In this document: positions 42,648 to 51,734 of the stretch, in pieces | Layout of the letters: each line of letters starts with the position of its first letter | Numbering within the stretch: the stretch's first letter is position 1 | Source: Schlegelella_A sp965246805 | GTDB lineage: Bacteria > Pseudomonadota > Gammaproteobacteria > Burkholderiales > Burkholderiaceae_C | Assembly (NCBI GenBank): GCA_965246805.1 | Contig: CBDFFO010000007.1 | Location: forward strand, 124,001 to 188,000 | Reading direction: 5' to 3' | DNA: 64,000 nucleotides | Program-made: the position numbers and the translations under genes | Notes under the pieces: generated by a model | What the model was told of the DNA's origin: nothing | The model's input: only the letters and a program-made list of their open reading frames with translations | Databases searched by the model: none

Positions 42648-44285
42648 ATGAACGCTGCAGCCGACCCTGCACCGGTCGATCCCACCCTCGTCGTCGCGCC
42701 GCCCGGTCGCGCGGCCGGCCGCTCCGTTCGCGCGTGGGCGTTGATCGCGTGGCATGGCGAACGCGGCATCCGCTGGTGGCTGCTTGCCCTCATCGCCTTC
42801 GCGTGGCTCGCCGCCACCGCCGGCGTGCGCCCGCACACACTGCCCGACGAGGGCCGTTATGCCGGCGTGGCGTGGGAGATGCTGCGCTCCGGCAACTGGC
42901 TGCTGCCCACCGAAAACGGCTTGCCGTTCTTTCACAAGCCGCCGCTCTTCTACTGGATCACGGCCGCTTCGATGCGGCTGTTCGGGACCGGCGAATGGCA
43001 GGCCCGGATGGCGCCGCTGCTCGCGTCGACGTTCGGCGCCCTCGCGATGGTCGCGCTGCTACGGCGCTGGGCCAGCGACGCGCACGCGCGATGGGTCTAC
43101 CTGATGCTGCTCAGCATGCCGGCTTTCCTGATCGCCGCGCAATACATCAACCTGGACATGCTGGTCGCGGCCTGCATCGCCGGCGCGATCGCCGCGGGCG
43201 CCGACGCCGCGCTCTGCCTGCGCAGCGACCTGCCGCATCGCCGCGCGTTGATGCTCGCCTACGGGGTCGCGGCCGTGGGTGTGCTCGCCAAGGGGCTGAT
43301 CGGTCTGGTGCTGCCGGGGCTGGTGCTCTTCATCTGGCTCGTCGGCATCGGCCAGGCCCGGCTCATCTGGCGCATGATGGCGCCCGCGGGACTCGCGGTG
43401 TTCACCCTCGTGGCGGCGCCCTGGTTCATCGAGATGGAGCGCGAGTACACGGGCTTCCTGCACTACTTCTTCGTCTATCACCACTTCACACGCTTCACGC
43501 GCTCGGGCTTCAACAACGAACACGGATGGTGGTTCTTCTTCGTCGTCGTCCCGATTTTGACACTGCCGTGGTCGGTGTGGCTGATGCGCTCGCCATGGCG
43601 CGCCCGAGCGGGCGAAACCGACGACGCGGTGGCGCTGCGTCGCCTGATGTGGGTCTGGCTGCTGACGGTGCTGGTGTTCTTCTCGATCCCGCGCTCGAAG
43701 CCGCTGGGCTACGCGCTGCCGGCCCTGTTCCCGCTCGGCGCGCTCGCAGCCGACGCCTGCGTCGCGTGGCTGCGCGAGCGCAGCACACGACGGCCGCGCG
43801 GGCCGCTCGTGACGGCCGCGGTCGCGGCCGTGCTGGCGGTCGCGGTGGTGATCTATTCAGCGCTCACCTACACGCGTGACAACACCGCCCTCGCCCGCCA
43901 GTTGGCGCAACTGCGCAAGCCCGGCGAACCGGTCGTGTTCTGGCGCGACTACTTCTTCGATGTGCCCTACCACGCGCACCTGCTGGAGCCGGTCGCGGTG
44001 GTGAGCAACTGGCGCGACCCCGCCATCGCGACGCACGACGACTGGCGGCGCGAACTGACCGAGGCGGCTGCCTTCGCTCCCGAGCTGGCGCCGCGCCTGC
44101 TCGTCGATGAGCGGGTGCTGAGGGACGGCTGCGGTAAGCCGCCCACGTGGGTAGTGGCCACCAAGGAAGCGCACGGCGAGATGGCATCGATTCGCGGCGC
44201 CGTGCGCGTCAGCGTGAGCAAGCGCAACGAACTGTGGCGCGTCGCGTTCCCGGCCTCGCCGCCTTCTCGCGCCGCGACGCCTTGA
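42648..44285 (+). CDS. ArnT-like membrane glycosyltransferase (GT39/GT83)
   Basis: A 545-residue polytopic inner-membrane enzyme that should move a sugar from undecaprenyl phosphate to lipid A or a similar acceptor. The first periplasmic loop carries LPDEGRYAGVAWEMLRSGNW and LPFFHKPPLFYW, the catalytic-Asp/Glu region of ArnT. About ten to twelve hydrophobic segments follow, then a periplasmic C-terminal domain. It lacks adjacent arnA/arnB, so aminoarabinose is unlikely; the following YdjC-type deacetylase suggests a hexosamine. TTGA overlap with the GT2 gene. Confidence 0.9.
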   Translation: MNAAADPAPVDPTLVVAPPGRAAGRSVRAWALIAWHGERGIRWWLLALIAFAWLAATAGVRPHTLPDEGRYAGVAWEMLRSGNWLLPTENGLPFFHKPPLFYWITAASMRLFGTGEWQARMAPLLASTFGALAMVALLRRWASDAHARWVYLMLLSMPAFLIAAQYINLDMLVAACIAGAIAAGADAALCLRSDLPHRRALMLAYGVAAVGVLAKGLIGLVLPGLVLFIWLVGIGQARLIWRMMAPAGLAVFTLVAAPWFIEMEREYTGFLHYFFVYHHFTRFTRSGFNNEHGWWFFFVVVPILTLPWSVWLMRSPWRARAGETDDAVALRRLMWVWLLTVLVFFSIPRSKPLGYALPALFPLGALAADACVAWLRERSTRRPRGPLVTAAVAAVLAVAVVIYSALTYTRDNTALARQLAQLRKPGEPVVFWRDYFFDVPYHAHLLEPVAVVSNWRDPAIATHDDWRRELTEAAAFAPELAPRLLVDERVLRDGCGKPPTWVVATKEAHGEMASIRGAVRVSVSKRNELWRVAFPASPPSRAATP

Positions 44286-45322
44286 ATCCCGATCCCGCGT
44301 CATGGCCCGCCGACCACGGCGCCGCGCCCGCCTTGGCGGTCGTGCCGGCGACGCCGGCCGCCCGGGCCCGGGCCGGCACCACGCCGTCGATCAGCTGCGT
44401 GATACCCGCCTTCAACGAAGCCGCCAGCCTCCCGAGCCTTCTGACGCGCCTGAGCGACGAGCTCGACGCACGCTTCACGAGTTGGGAAATCATCGTCGTC
44501 GACGACGGCAGCAGCGACGACACGGCCGCCGTGCTCGCGCCGTGGCTGCGGTTGCCCGGCGTGCGCGCGGTGATGCTCTCGCGCAATTTCGGCAAGGAAG
44601 CGGCGCTCACCGCCGGCATCGATCGCGCGCAGGGCGACGTGGTGGTGCTGATGGATGCCGACCTGCAACACCCGCCCGCGTTGGTCTGGCAGATGCTCGA
44701 CGCATGGCGCGCCGGTGCCGACATGGTCTATGCGGTGCGTTCGTCGCGCGCCGACGAGCGCTGGAGCAAGAGCTTCGGCACGCGCGTGTTCTATCGGCTC
44801 GTCAACGCCGGTTCACCAGTGCGCATTCCGGCCGACGCGGGCGACTTCCGCCTGCTCGACCGCAAGGTCGTCGATGCGCTCAAGTCGCTGCCGGAACGCA
44901 ACCGCTTCATGAAGGGCCTGTACGCGTGGGTCGGCTTCAAGTCGGCGATGGTGCAGTACGTGCCCGACGCGCGCGCGGCCGGCGACTCGTCGTATTCGAT
45001 GCGACGCCTTGCCAAGCTCGCGCTCACCGGCGTCACCGCGTTCACGAACTTTCCGTTGCGGCTCTGGAGCGGCGTCGGCGCGCTGATCGCGATCGGCGCG
45101 CTGATCGGGGGCGTCTGGATCATCGTCGAGCACTTCACCACCGGCAACGCGGTGCCGGGCTGGGCCACGCTCGCGGTGAGCGCGATGTTCTTCAGCGGCG
45201 TGCAGCTGCTGTCGATCGGCATCCTCGGTGAATACGTCGGCCGCATCTTCGACGAGGTCAAGCAGCGTCCGGTCTACGTGGTGAGCGACGAATCGGGTGC
45301 GGGTAAATCGCCCGGCGTGTGA
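44282..45322 (+). CDS. Polyprenyl-phosphate glycosyltransferase, ArnC/GtrB-like GT2
   Basis: A protein of about 346 residues. GT2 domain: ISCVIPAFNEAASLPSLLTR, VDDGSSDDTA, MLSRNFGKEAALTAGID and LMDADLQHPP (the DxD-type metal site). Two C-terminal transmembrane segments follow, as in dolichol/undecaprenyl-phosphate sugar synthases. It would load N-acetylhexosamine or another sugar onto undecaprenyl phosphate for the ArnT-like partner. The TTG at 44282 overlaps the upstream stop (TTGA); in-frame TTG 44333 and GTG 44342 are alternatives. Confidence 0.9.
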   Translation: MNPDPASWPADHGAAPALAVVPATPAARARAGTTPSISCVIPAFNEAASLPSLLTRLSDELDARFTSWEIIVVDDGSSDDTAAVLAPWLRLPGVRAVMLSRNFGKEAALTAGIDRAQGDVVVLMDADLQHPPALVWQMLDAWRAGADMVYAVRSSRADERWSKSFGTRVFYRLVNAGSPVRIPADAGDFRLLDRKVVDALKSLPERNRFMKGLYAWVGFKSAMVQYVPDARAAGDSSYSMRRLAKLALTGVTAFTNFPLRLWSGVGALIAIGALIGGVWIIVEHFTTGNAVPGWATLAVSAMFFSGVQLLSIGILGEYVGRIFDEVKQRPVYVVSDESGAGKSPGV

Positions 45323-45333
45323 AGAGAGTGCCC

Positions 45334-46266
45334 ATGAAGGCGGTGCCGGCGAAGGCGTCGCTCCAGCCGTCGACTCGACGACCCGCCGCTGCGCGACCGC
45401 CTCCGTCCGGCACCGGTGCGATCGGCATCGGCGTCGACGACTCCGGTCTCTTGCCCGGCGTGGCCGAAACGGTTGCCGGGTTGGCGGCGCTGGGCCGCGT
45501 CAACATGACCTCGTGCATCGTCAACGCGCCGGCGTGGCGCGACGCCAGCGCGGTGCTGAAGCGCGTCGTGACGGCGCACCCCCTCTTTCAATGCGGCTTG
45601 CACTTCAACCTTACCGAGGGCGCACCGCTCAGCGCCGAACTCGCCCGCGTGTGGCCGACGATGCCGAGCATCGAGCGCCTGCTCGTCGATGCGCACCTGC
45701 GCCGCTTGCCGCTCGACGCGATCGCGGCCGAATTTCGCGCTCAGTGCGCCGCGTTCCGCGCTCCGATGGGCGCTCAGCCCGCGTTCATCGACGGTCATCA
45801 GCACGTGCACGCGTTGCCCGGCGTGCGCGAGCGCGTGCTCGCCGATGCGCGCACATGGCCGACCAGGCCCGCCATGCGCAACACCGGTCGCCTGATCGGG
45901 CCCGGACATGCCTTCAAGCGCATGGTGATCGAAGGCACCGGAGGCCGCGCGTTGCAACGCTTGCTGGTGCGCGACGCGCTGCCGCACAACATCGCGATGC
46001 TCGGGGTGTACGACTTTCGGCCGGGCGACTACGGCTCTCGTGTGCGGGAGTGGCTTGCGGCCGCGCCGCGCGAGGGCGCGTTGTTGATGTGCCATCCGCT
46101 CCTGAGGGCGGCGACGGACGAGCGGGCTCAGGACCGCGATGCGATTGCGGCGGCGCGCCACATCGAGGCGGCTTACCTCGCGAGCGCGCAGTTCGCCGAC
46201 GACCTCGGCGCGGCCGGCTTCACGGTCGGCGTGCCGTGGGCGGTGCGAACGACCAGCGCCGGTTGA
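45334..46266 (+). CDS. ChbG/HpnK (YdjC/NaxD-like) carbohydrate deacetylase
   Basis: A protein of about 310 residues of the YdjC family of metal-dependent N-deacetylases. Metal-site motifs: IGVDDSGLLPGV (an Asp-Asp pair), CGLHFNLTEG, and HxH in FIDGHQHVHALPGV. In Francisella NaxD and Bordetella LgmC such enzymes deacetylate undecaprenyl-phosphate-linked N-acetylhexosamine before transfer to lipid A. ATG at 45334 has an AGAGAG site; a GTG at 45319 overlapping the GT2 stop is the alternative. The 3' end overlaps convergent gtrA by 47 nt. Confidence 0.88.
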   Translation: MKAVPAKASLQPSTRRPAAARPPPSGTGAIGIGVDDSGLLPGVAETVAGLAALGRVNMTSCIVNAPAWRDASAVLKRVVTAHPLFQCGLHFNLTEGAPLSAELARVWPTMPSIERLLVDAHLRRLPLDAIAAEFRAQCAAFRAPMGAQPAFIDGHQHVHALPGVRERVLADARTWPTRPAMRNTGRLIGPGHAFKRMVIEGTGGRALQRLLVRDALPHNIAMLGVYDFRPGDYGSRVREWLAAAPREGALLMCHPLLRAATDERAQDRDAIAAARHIEAAYLASAQFADDLGAAGFTVGVPWAVRTTSAG

Positions 46267-46603
46267 TCGCGTAGGTGAGGCCCATCGCGAGCACGGTCGC
46301 GACGACTTGCGCGACCAGGTAGTGCAGCCCGACGGCGACGCCGGCACCGACGATCGCGAAGCTCAGCGCCGCGCCGATCACCGCGGTGGCCTGGAAACGC
46401 CACCATGATGCGAAGCCGAACCTCGCGTCGGTGAACGTGACGCGAACGTTGAGCGCGTATGCCACCTGCGCGCCGATCCATGCGCCGAGCGCCGCGGCGG
46501 GCGCCGGCGCCAGCCATCGCCGCTCGACCGCGAGCGCGAGCACGGCATAGTGAGCCAGCGTGGCGACCGCGCCGACCAGGGCGTAGCGAATCAACGGCTT
46601 CAT
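46220..46603 (-). CDS. GtrA-family small membrane protein
   Basis: A 127-residue protein with four hydrophobic segments. It begins MKPLIRYALVGAVATLAHYAVLALAV and contains NVRVTFTDARFGFASWWRFQATA and a C-terminal YAINRRWSF, all typical of GtrA, thought to flip undecaprenyl-phosphate sugars. It is on the opposite strand to the ArnT/GT2/YdjC genes, and its 3' end overlaps the deacetylase gene, so it has its own promoter in the 64-nt gap before mnmA. Confidence 0.88.
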   Translation of the reverse strand: MKPLIRYALVGAVATLAHYAVLALAVERRWLAPAPAAALGAWIGAQVAYALNVRVTFTDARFGFASWWRFQATAVIGAALSFAIVGAGVAVGLHYLVAQVVATVLAMGLTYAINRRWSFAPPTARRP

Positions 46604-46667
46604 GTCGCCGCATCGTAGCGATGACCTTCGCGCTGAACGTGCGGCGCCCGGTCTCTAGAATTCGGCG

Positions 46668-47885
46668 ATGTCCAAGGCGCCGAAGTTTCGTGTGGTCGTC
46701 GGCCTGTCGGGCGGCGTCGACTCGGCCGTGAGCGCGTGGCTGCTGAAACAGGCGGGGCACGAGGTGGTCGGCGTCTTCATGCAGAACTGGACCGACGACG
46801 ACGTGCCGGGCGACCCGGCCACCGACGGCGACGCCGGCCATTGCACCTCGCGTGAAGACTTTCTCGACGCGGCGAGCGTCGCCGACGTGATCGGCATCGA
46901 GATCGAGCACGTGAACTTCGCGGCCGAGTACAAGGATCGCGTGTTCGCCGAGTTCCTGCGCGAGTATCAGGGCGGCCGCACACCGAACCCCGATGTCCTT
47001 TGCAACGCCGAGATCAAGTTCAAGGCGTTCCTCGACCACGCGATGCGGCTCGGCGCCGATCGCATCGCGACCGGTCACTACGCACGCGCCCGTCACCTCG
47101 ACGACGGCGCGGTCCAGTTGCTGCGCGGTCGCGACGCGAACAAGGACCAGAGCTACTTCCTGCACCGGCTCACGCAAGCACAGCTCGCGCGCACCTGGTT
47201 TCCGGTCGGCGAGTTGCCGAAGCCTGAGGTGCGGCGAATCGCCGCCGAGATCGGCTTACCGGTCGCGGCCAAGCGTGATTCGACCGGCATCTGCTTCATC
47301 GGCGAACGGCCGTTTCGCGAGTTCCTGAACCGCTACCTCGTGAGCAAGCCTGGCCCTGTGGAAGACGATCGCGGGCATGTTGTCGGCGAGCACGTCGGCC
47401 TCTCGTTTTACACGCTCGGCCAGCGCAAGGGCATCGGCATCGGCGGCGTCAAGGCGCGCGGTGCGGCGCGCGGCGGCAGCGAGCACGCGCCGTGGTTCGT
47501 GGCGCGCAAGGACCTCGTGCGCAACGTGCTCGGGGTGGTGCAGGGGCACGACCACCCGTGGCTGCTGTCGGGCGCGCTGCGGGCCGACGATGTCAGCTGG
47601 GTCGCAGGCTACGCGCCGGCCACCTCGCCGGAGGGGCTCGGTGCGAAGACGAGGTACCGCCAACGCGATGCGGCATGCCGATGGACGAACAGCGGGCCAC
47701 CGATCGACGTCGCGTTCGACGAGCCGCAGTGGGCCGTGACACCGGGCCAGTCGGTCGTGTTCTACGACGGCGAGGTGTGCCTCGGTGGTGCGGTGATCGA
47801 TTCGTCGACCCCTGCGCGAACGGCTTCCGCCGATGTGTCGCCTCTCGAATCACCGCTCGAGTCATCGCTCGTGCGCTCGGCCTGA
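46668..47885 (+). CDS. mnmA: tRNA-specific 2-thiouridylase MnmA
   Basis: Installs the 2-thio group on wobble U34 of Lys, Glu and Gln tRNAs. PP-loop motif VGLSGGVDS at about residues 11-19, catalytic Cys in RTPNPDVLCNAEIKF and persulfide Cys in STGICFIGERPF. The conserved protein ends near residue 380; the last 25 residues are a Ser/Pro/Glu-rich tail (SPLESPLESS) not seen in E. coli MnmA. ATG at 46668, 64 nt from divergent gtrA. Confidence 0.96.
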   Translation: MSKAPKFRVVVGLSGGVDSAVSAWLLKQAGHEVVGVFMQNWTDDDVPGDPATDGDAGHCTSREDFLDAASVADVIGIEIEHVNFAAEYKDRVFAEFLREYQGGRTPNPDVLCNAEIKFKAFLDHAMRLGADRIATGHYARARHLDDGAVQLLRGRDANKDQSYFLHRLTQAQLARTWFPVGELPKPEVRRIAAEIGLPVAAKRDSTGICFIGERPFREFLNRYLVSKPGPVEDDRGHVVGEHVGLSFYTLGQRKGIGIGGVKARGAARGGSEHAPWFVARKDLVRNVLGVVQGHDHPWLLSGALRADDVSWVAGYAPATSPEGLGAKTRYRQRDAACRWTNSGPPIDVAFDEPQWAVTPGQSVVFYDGEVCLGGAVIDSSTPARTASADVSPLESPLESSLVRSA

Positions 47886-47888
47886 TCG

Positions 47889-48539
47889 ATGTACCTGCCG
47901 TCGCATTTCGCAGAGACGCGCCCCGACGTGTTGCGCGCGCTCGTTGAGCGTGAGCCCTTCGGCCAGCTCGTGACGAGGCAAGGCGACGGCATCGCAGCCG
48001 ACGGCATTCCCTTCATGCTCGATGCGGGCGCCGGCGATGGCCCCGGCACCCTGCGTGCACACGTCGCGCGCGCCAACCCGCTCTGGCGAGAGGCACGCAC
48101 CGATGTCGAGTCACTCGTCATCTTCCAGGGGCCGCACGCCTACGTGTCGCCCGGCTGGTACGCGTCGAAAGCCGAGCACGGCAAGGTCGTGCCGACATGG
48201 AACTACATCGTCGTGCAGGCGCGCGGCGTGCTGCGCGTGATCGACGACGTGGCCTGGTTGCTTGAGCTCGTCACGCGCTTGACCGAACGTCACGAGACGC
48301 CGATGCCGAAGCCCTGGTCGGTGACCGATGCGCCAGCGGCCTTCACCGAGACGATGCTCGGCCAGATCGTCGGCATCGAGATCGAGGTGAGCTCGCTGGT
48401 CGGCAAGTGGAAAGTGAGCCAGAACCGATCGGCCGCCGATCGGGCTGGCGTGGTCAGCGGGCTCGTGGGTCGGGCGTCGGGAGACGCCGTCGAAATGGCC
48501 CAGGCGGTGAGCCTTGCGCCACTCGAGGGCACCGGTTGA
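47889..48539 (+). CDS. FMN-binding negative regulator, PaiB family
   Basis: A 216-residue split-barrel protein. MYLPSHFAETRPDVLRALV, YVSPGWYASKAEHGKVVPTWNY and IEIEVSSLVGKWKVSQNRSAAD are PaiB family hallmarks. In Bacillus, PaiB represses sporulation and protease genes; in proteobacteria the role is untested and a flavin-related enzyme function is also possible. It starts three bases after mnmA and is probably cotranscribed. Confidence 0.92.
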   Translation: MYLPSHFAETRPDVLRALVEREPFGQLVTRQGDGIAADGIPFMLDAGAGDGPGTLRAHVARANPLWREARTDVESLVIFQGPHAYVSPGWYASKAEHGKVVPTWNYIVVQARGVLRVIDDVAWLLELVTRLTERHETPMPKPWSVTDAPAAFTETMLGQIVGIEIEVSSLVGKWKVSQNRSAADRAGVVSGLVGRASGDAVEMAQAVSLAPLEGTG

Positions 48540-48622
48540 CGGGCGCTTGCCTGATCAGAGGCCCGGTCAGGCGTTAACCCGCGGCCTCGGACCAGGCGCG
48601 ACGCGCCGCCGTAACGCGCTTC

Positions 48623-48874
48623 TTACTTGCCGACGTTGTCGACCGCGGCTTTGGCGTTCGAGCGATGCTTCTTAGCAGCGGCCCGGTCCCCTCTGGCCTT
48701 CGCCTTGTGCATCGTCTTCTTCGGCTCGCCGGTGACAGCAGCCGCGGTGCTCTGTCCGGCAGCCCTGGTGCTGTCGGCGGTTCCCTTGGCCGTTTCCTTG
48801 ACCGCAGTACCCACCTGCGCGTACGAACTGGCCGCGAACACCAGCGCCGACACGATCAACATGATTTTTTTCAT
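48623..48874 (-). CDS. Small secreted Ala/Lys-rich protein, unknown
   Basis: An 83-residue protein. A signal peptide (MKKIMLIVSALVFAASSYAQ) is cut at about residue 19-20. The mature part is rich in Ala, Lys and Thr, with a KKTMHKAKARGDRAAAKKHR stretch and no Cys. GGGGACTT lies ahead of the ATG. Similar short basic periplasmic proteins accompany stress genes in Burkholderiales; no function can be read from it. Confidence 0.75.
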   Translation of the reverse strand: MKKIMLIVSALVFAASSYAQVGTAVKETAKGTADSTRAAGQSTAAAVTGEPKKTMHKAKARGDRAAAKKHRSNAKAAVDNVGK

Positions 48875-48969
48875 AAGTCCCCTGCTTCGTTTTAAAAAAG
48901 GCTGAATCGCCGCTGGTAATTCTAGGTCGTTTGACGCGGGTTTCGTGCCCGACAGCTCACCAGCCGTGC

Positions 48970-49485
48970 TCAGAACGGGATGTCGTCATCCATGTTGTCG
49001 AACCCGGTCGACGACTTCGCGGCAGGGCGGTTTGCCGCCGACGCCGGCCGCGACGCCGGCGCGCGCGCGCCCGACGACGAGCCCACGCCCTCGCCATAGC
49101 CGCTGCTCGGGCCCTCGTCGCCAGCCGACGCCGCACCACCGCCCATGCCTTCGCGGCTGCCGAGCATCTGCATGTCGGTGGCAACGATCTCGGTGGTGTA
49201 TTTTTCGACGCCGTCCTTGTCGGTCCACTTGCGGGTCTTCAAGCGCCCTTCCACGTAGACCGAGCGACCCTTCTTCAAATACTCGCCAGCGATCTCGGCG
49301 AGCTTGTCGAAGAACACCACGCGGTGCCATTCGGTCTCTTCGGCCTTGTCGCCCGAATCCTTGTTCTTCCAGGCTCGAGTGGTCGCGATGCCGACGTTGC
49401 AGACGGCACTGCCGTTCGGTGTGTAGCGGATTTCAGGGTCGCGGCCGAGGTTGCCGACGATGATGACTTTGTTGACCGAGGCCAT
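48970..49485 (-). CDS. ssb: Single-stranded DNA-binding protein
   Basis: A 171-residue tetrameric SSB. OB-fold at residues 1-110: MASVNKVIIVGNLGRDPEIRYT, ETEWHRVVFFDKLAEIAGEYL and VEGRLKTRKWTDKDGVEKYTTEIVA. A Gly/Ser/Ala-rich linker leads to the acidic tip FDNMDDDIPF that recruits partner proteins such as RecQ. AGGAG precedes the ATG at 49485. Divergent from recQ, whose product it helps, with a 248-nt shared promoter region. Confidence 0.97.
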   Translation of the reverse strand: MASVNKVIIVGNLGRDPEIRYTPNGSAVCNVGIATTRAWKNKDSGDKAEETEWHRVVFFDKLAEIAGEYLKKGRSVYVEGRLKTRKWTDKDGVEKYTTEIVATDMQMLGSREGMGGGAASAGDEGPSSGYGEGVGSSSGARAPASRPASAANRPAAKSSTGFDNMDDDIPF

Positions 49486-49733
49486 GGCGAACTCCTGTAA
49501 AGATGAGGCGGGTGAATTGGCACGGTCGTTCGAGTAAAAGCGAGCGCTTCCGCGAACCGCCGCCGACCACGGGCTCGACATCGCGATGCATCGATTTTCC
49601 GGGGCCGTGTTGACGACGATTATGACCATCACCACCCGTCGACAACAGCCCCCTTGCGAGGGCCCACCAAGGGCTGTCAACGGCTTGAACGGCCGCCGCA
49701 TTGCCTGACATAACATCGTCTCGCGCCCACGCC

Positions 49734-51653
49734 ATGCTCACCGAAACCCCCTCCGCCGACGCCGCGCTCAGCCGCGATCCCCGTCGAATCCTGCACGACG
49801 TGTTCGGCTATGCCGCGTTCCGCGGCGCGCAGGCCGAGATCGTCGATCACGTGGTGCGGGGCGGCGACGCGCTGGTGCTGATGCCGACCGGTGGCGGGAA
49901 AAGCCTGTGCTATCAGATCCCCGCGATCGCACGCCATCGCCAAGGCTCGGGCGTGACGCTCGTCGTGAGCCCGTTGATCGCGTTGATGCACGACCAGGTT
50001 GGCGCGCTCGACGAGGCCGGCGTCGAATCGGCGTACCTCAATTCATCACTCGACGCGGCCGATGCGACGCGCATCGAGCGCGCGATGATGGGCGGCCGCC
50101 TCGTGATGCTGTACGCGGCGCCGGAACGGATCACCACGCCGCGCTTCCTGTCGCAGCTCGATTCACTGCACGAGCGCGGCCTGCTGAGCCTGTTCGCGAT
50201 CGACGAAGCGCACTGCGTGAGCCAGTGGGGCCACGACTTCCGCGAAGACTATCTCGCGCTCGACGTGCTGCACGAGCGCTACCCAGGCGTGCCGCGCATC
50301 GCGCTGACCGCGACCGCCGACGACCTCACGCGCGCCGACATCGTCGCGCGGCTGAAGCTCGAAGAGGCCCGCGTCTTCATCAGCAGTTTTGACCGGCCCA
50401 ACATCCGCTATGCGGTGGTCGAGAAGGACAACGCGCGCGCGCAGCTGCTGCGCTTCATCCAGGACGAGCACGCGGGCGAAGCCGGCATCGTCTACTGCCA
50501 ATCGCGCAAGAAGGTCGATGAGACCGCGGCGTGGTTGAACGGGGAAGGCATGACGGCGCTCGCGTACCACGCCGGGCTCGACGCCGACATGCGCAAACGC
50601 CATCAGGACCGCTTCCTGCGCAGTGATGACACAAAAGAGGGGGGCATCGTGATGGTCGCGACCATCGCGTTCGGCATGGGCATCGACAAGCCCGACGTGC
50701 GTTTCGTGGCCCACCTCGATCTGCCGAAGAACATCGAGAGCTACTACCAGGAGACCGGCCGCGGCGGCCGCGACGGTCTGCCGGCCGATGCGTGGATGGC
50801 CTACGGCCTCGCCGATGTCGTGAACCAGCGCCGCATGATCGACGAGAGCCCTGCCGGCGAAGCGTTCAAGCGCGGCCAGCGCGGCAAGCTCGACGCCCTG
50901 CTCGCGCTCGCCGAAGCGCACGACTGCCGGCGCGTGCGGCTGCTCGGCTACTTCGGCGAAGAGACGTCGCCCTGTGCGTCCTATCAGAACGCGTGCGACA
51001 ACTGCACCGCTGCGCCCGCCACGTGGGACGCGACCGAGGCGTCGCGCAAGGCCCTGAGCTGCATCTACCGCTTTCATCAGAACCGCGGCCAGCGCTTCGG
51101 CGCGGTGCATCTGATCGACGTGCTGCGTGGAAAGAGCACCGACAAGGTCGTGCAGTTCGGCCACGAGAGCCTCTCGACCTTCGGCATCGGCGCCGACGTG
51201 AGCGAGGCGCAATGGCGCGCGGTGCTGCGGCAACTGGTCACGCTCGGCCATGTGAGCGCGCAAGGCGAATACAACACGCTCGAGCTCACGGCGAGCGCGC
51301 GCGAGGTGTTGCGCGGCGATGTGCCGTTGCTGCTGCGCGTGGCGAGCGAGACGGCCGGCCGCGGCAAGCCGGGCCGCGGCGCCGGTGCCAAGTACAGCCG
51401 CAAGGACAAGGCCCCGCCACTGCCGCTCGACACCGAGGGCCTGGCACGCTTCGCCGCGTTGAAGGCGTGGCGCAGCGAGGTCGCGAAGAGCCACAACCTG
51501 CCGGCCTACGTGGTGTTCCACGACGCCGCGCTCGCCGAGATGGCGAAGAATGCACCGACCTCGCTCGACGAGCTCGCCGGGATCGGTGGCGTCGGCGAAC
51601 GCAAGCTCGCGGCGTATGGCGACGACATCCTGCGGGTGCTGCGCGAAACTTGA
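49734..51653 (+). CDS. recQ: ATP-dependent DNA helicase RecQ
   Basis: A 639-residue 3'-5' helicase of recombination repair. Walker A MPTGGGKSLCYQ near residue 49, DEAH box near 157, the ATGMGID-type segment VATIAFGMGIDKPDVRF and the QETGRGGRDG arginine-finger motif. Zinc-binding Cys lie in PCASYQNACDNC. The winged-helix domain follows, and the HRDC domain occupies about 545-635. Length is slightly above E. coli RecQ (609). ATG at 49734 follows a non-conserved stretch. Confidence 0.95.
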   Translation: MLTETPSADAALSRDPRRILHDVFGYAAFRGAQAEIVDHVVRGGDALVLMPTGGGKSLCYQIPAIARHRQGSGVTLVVSPLIALMHDQVGALDEAGVESAYLNSSLDAADATRIERAMMGGRLVMLYAAPERITTPRFLSQLDSLHERGLLSLFAIDEAHCVSQWGHDFREDYLALDVLHERYPGVPRIALTATADDLTRADIVARLKLEEARVFISSFDRPNIRYAVVEKDNARAQLLRFIQDEHAGEAGIVYCQSRKKVDETAAWLNGEGMTALAYHAGLDADMRKRHQDRFLRSDDTKEGGIVMVATIAFGMGIDKPDVRFVAHLDLPKNIESYYQETGRGGRDGLPADAWMAYGLADVVNQRRMIDESPAGEAFKRGQRGKLDALLALAEAHDCRRVRLLGYFGEETSPCASYQNACDNCTAAPATWDATEASRKALSCIYRFHQNRGQRFGAVHLIDVLRGKSTDKVVQFGHESLSTFGIGADVSEAQWRAVLRQLVTLGHVSAQGEYNTLELTASAREVLRGDVPLLLRVASETAGRGKPGRGAGAKYSRKDKAPPLPLDTEGLARFAALKAWRSEVAKSHNLPAYVVFHDAALAEMAKNAPTSLDELAGIGGVGERKLAAYGDDILRVLRET

Positions 51654-51660
51654 GCGGCGA

Positions 51661-51679
51661 CCGGTTCACCCCGAACCGG
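51661..51679 (+). other. Stem-loop between recQ and the sigma-factor gene
   Basis: CCGGTTC-ACCCC-GAACCGG forms a 7-bp perfect stem immediately after the recQ stop; a second GAACCGGTTC palindrome overlaps its 3' arm. No T-run follows. Either a weak recQ terminator or an operator for the downstream sigma/anti-sigma genes. Confidence 0.4.
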
Positions 51680-51734
51680 TTCGTGCGCCGTACAAGCGGC
51701 ACACGCTGATGCCTCGTGAGCCCAGCCGCTCGTG

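Noticed and set aside
42648..45322. Aminoarabinose (arn) lipid A operon
   Set aside because: Only ArnT- and ArnC-like proteins are present; arnA, arnB and ArnD-type genes are absent and the deacetylase is of the YdjC family, which fits hexosamine addition better.
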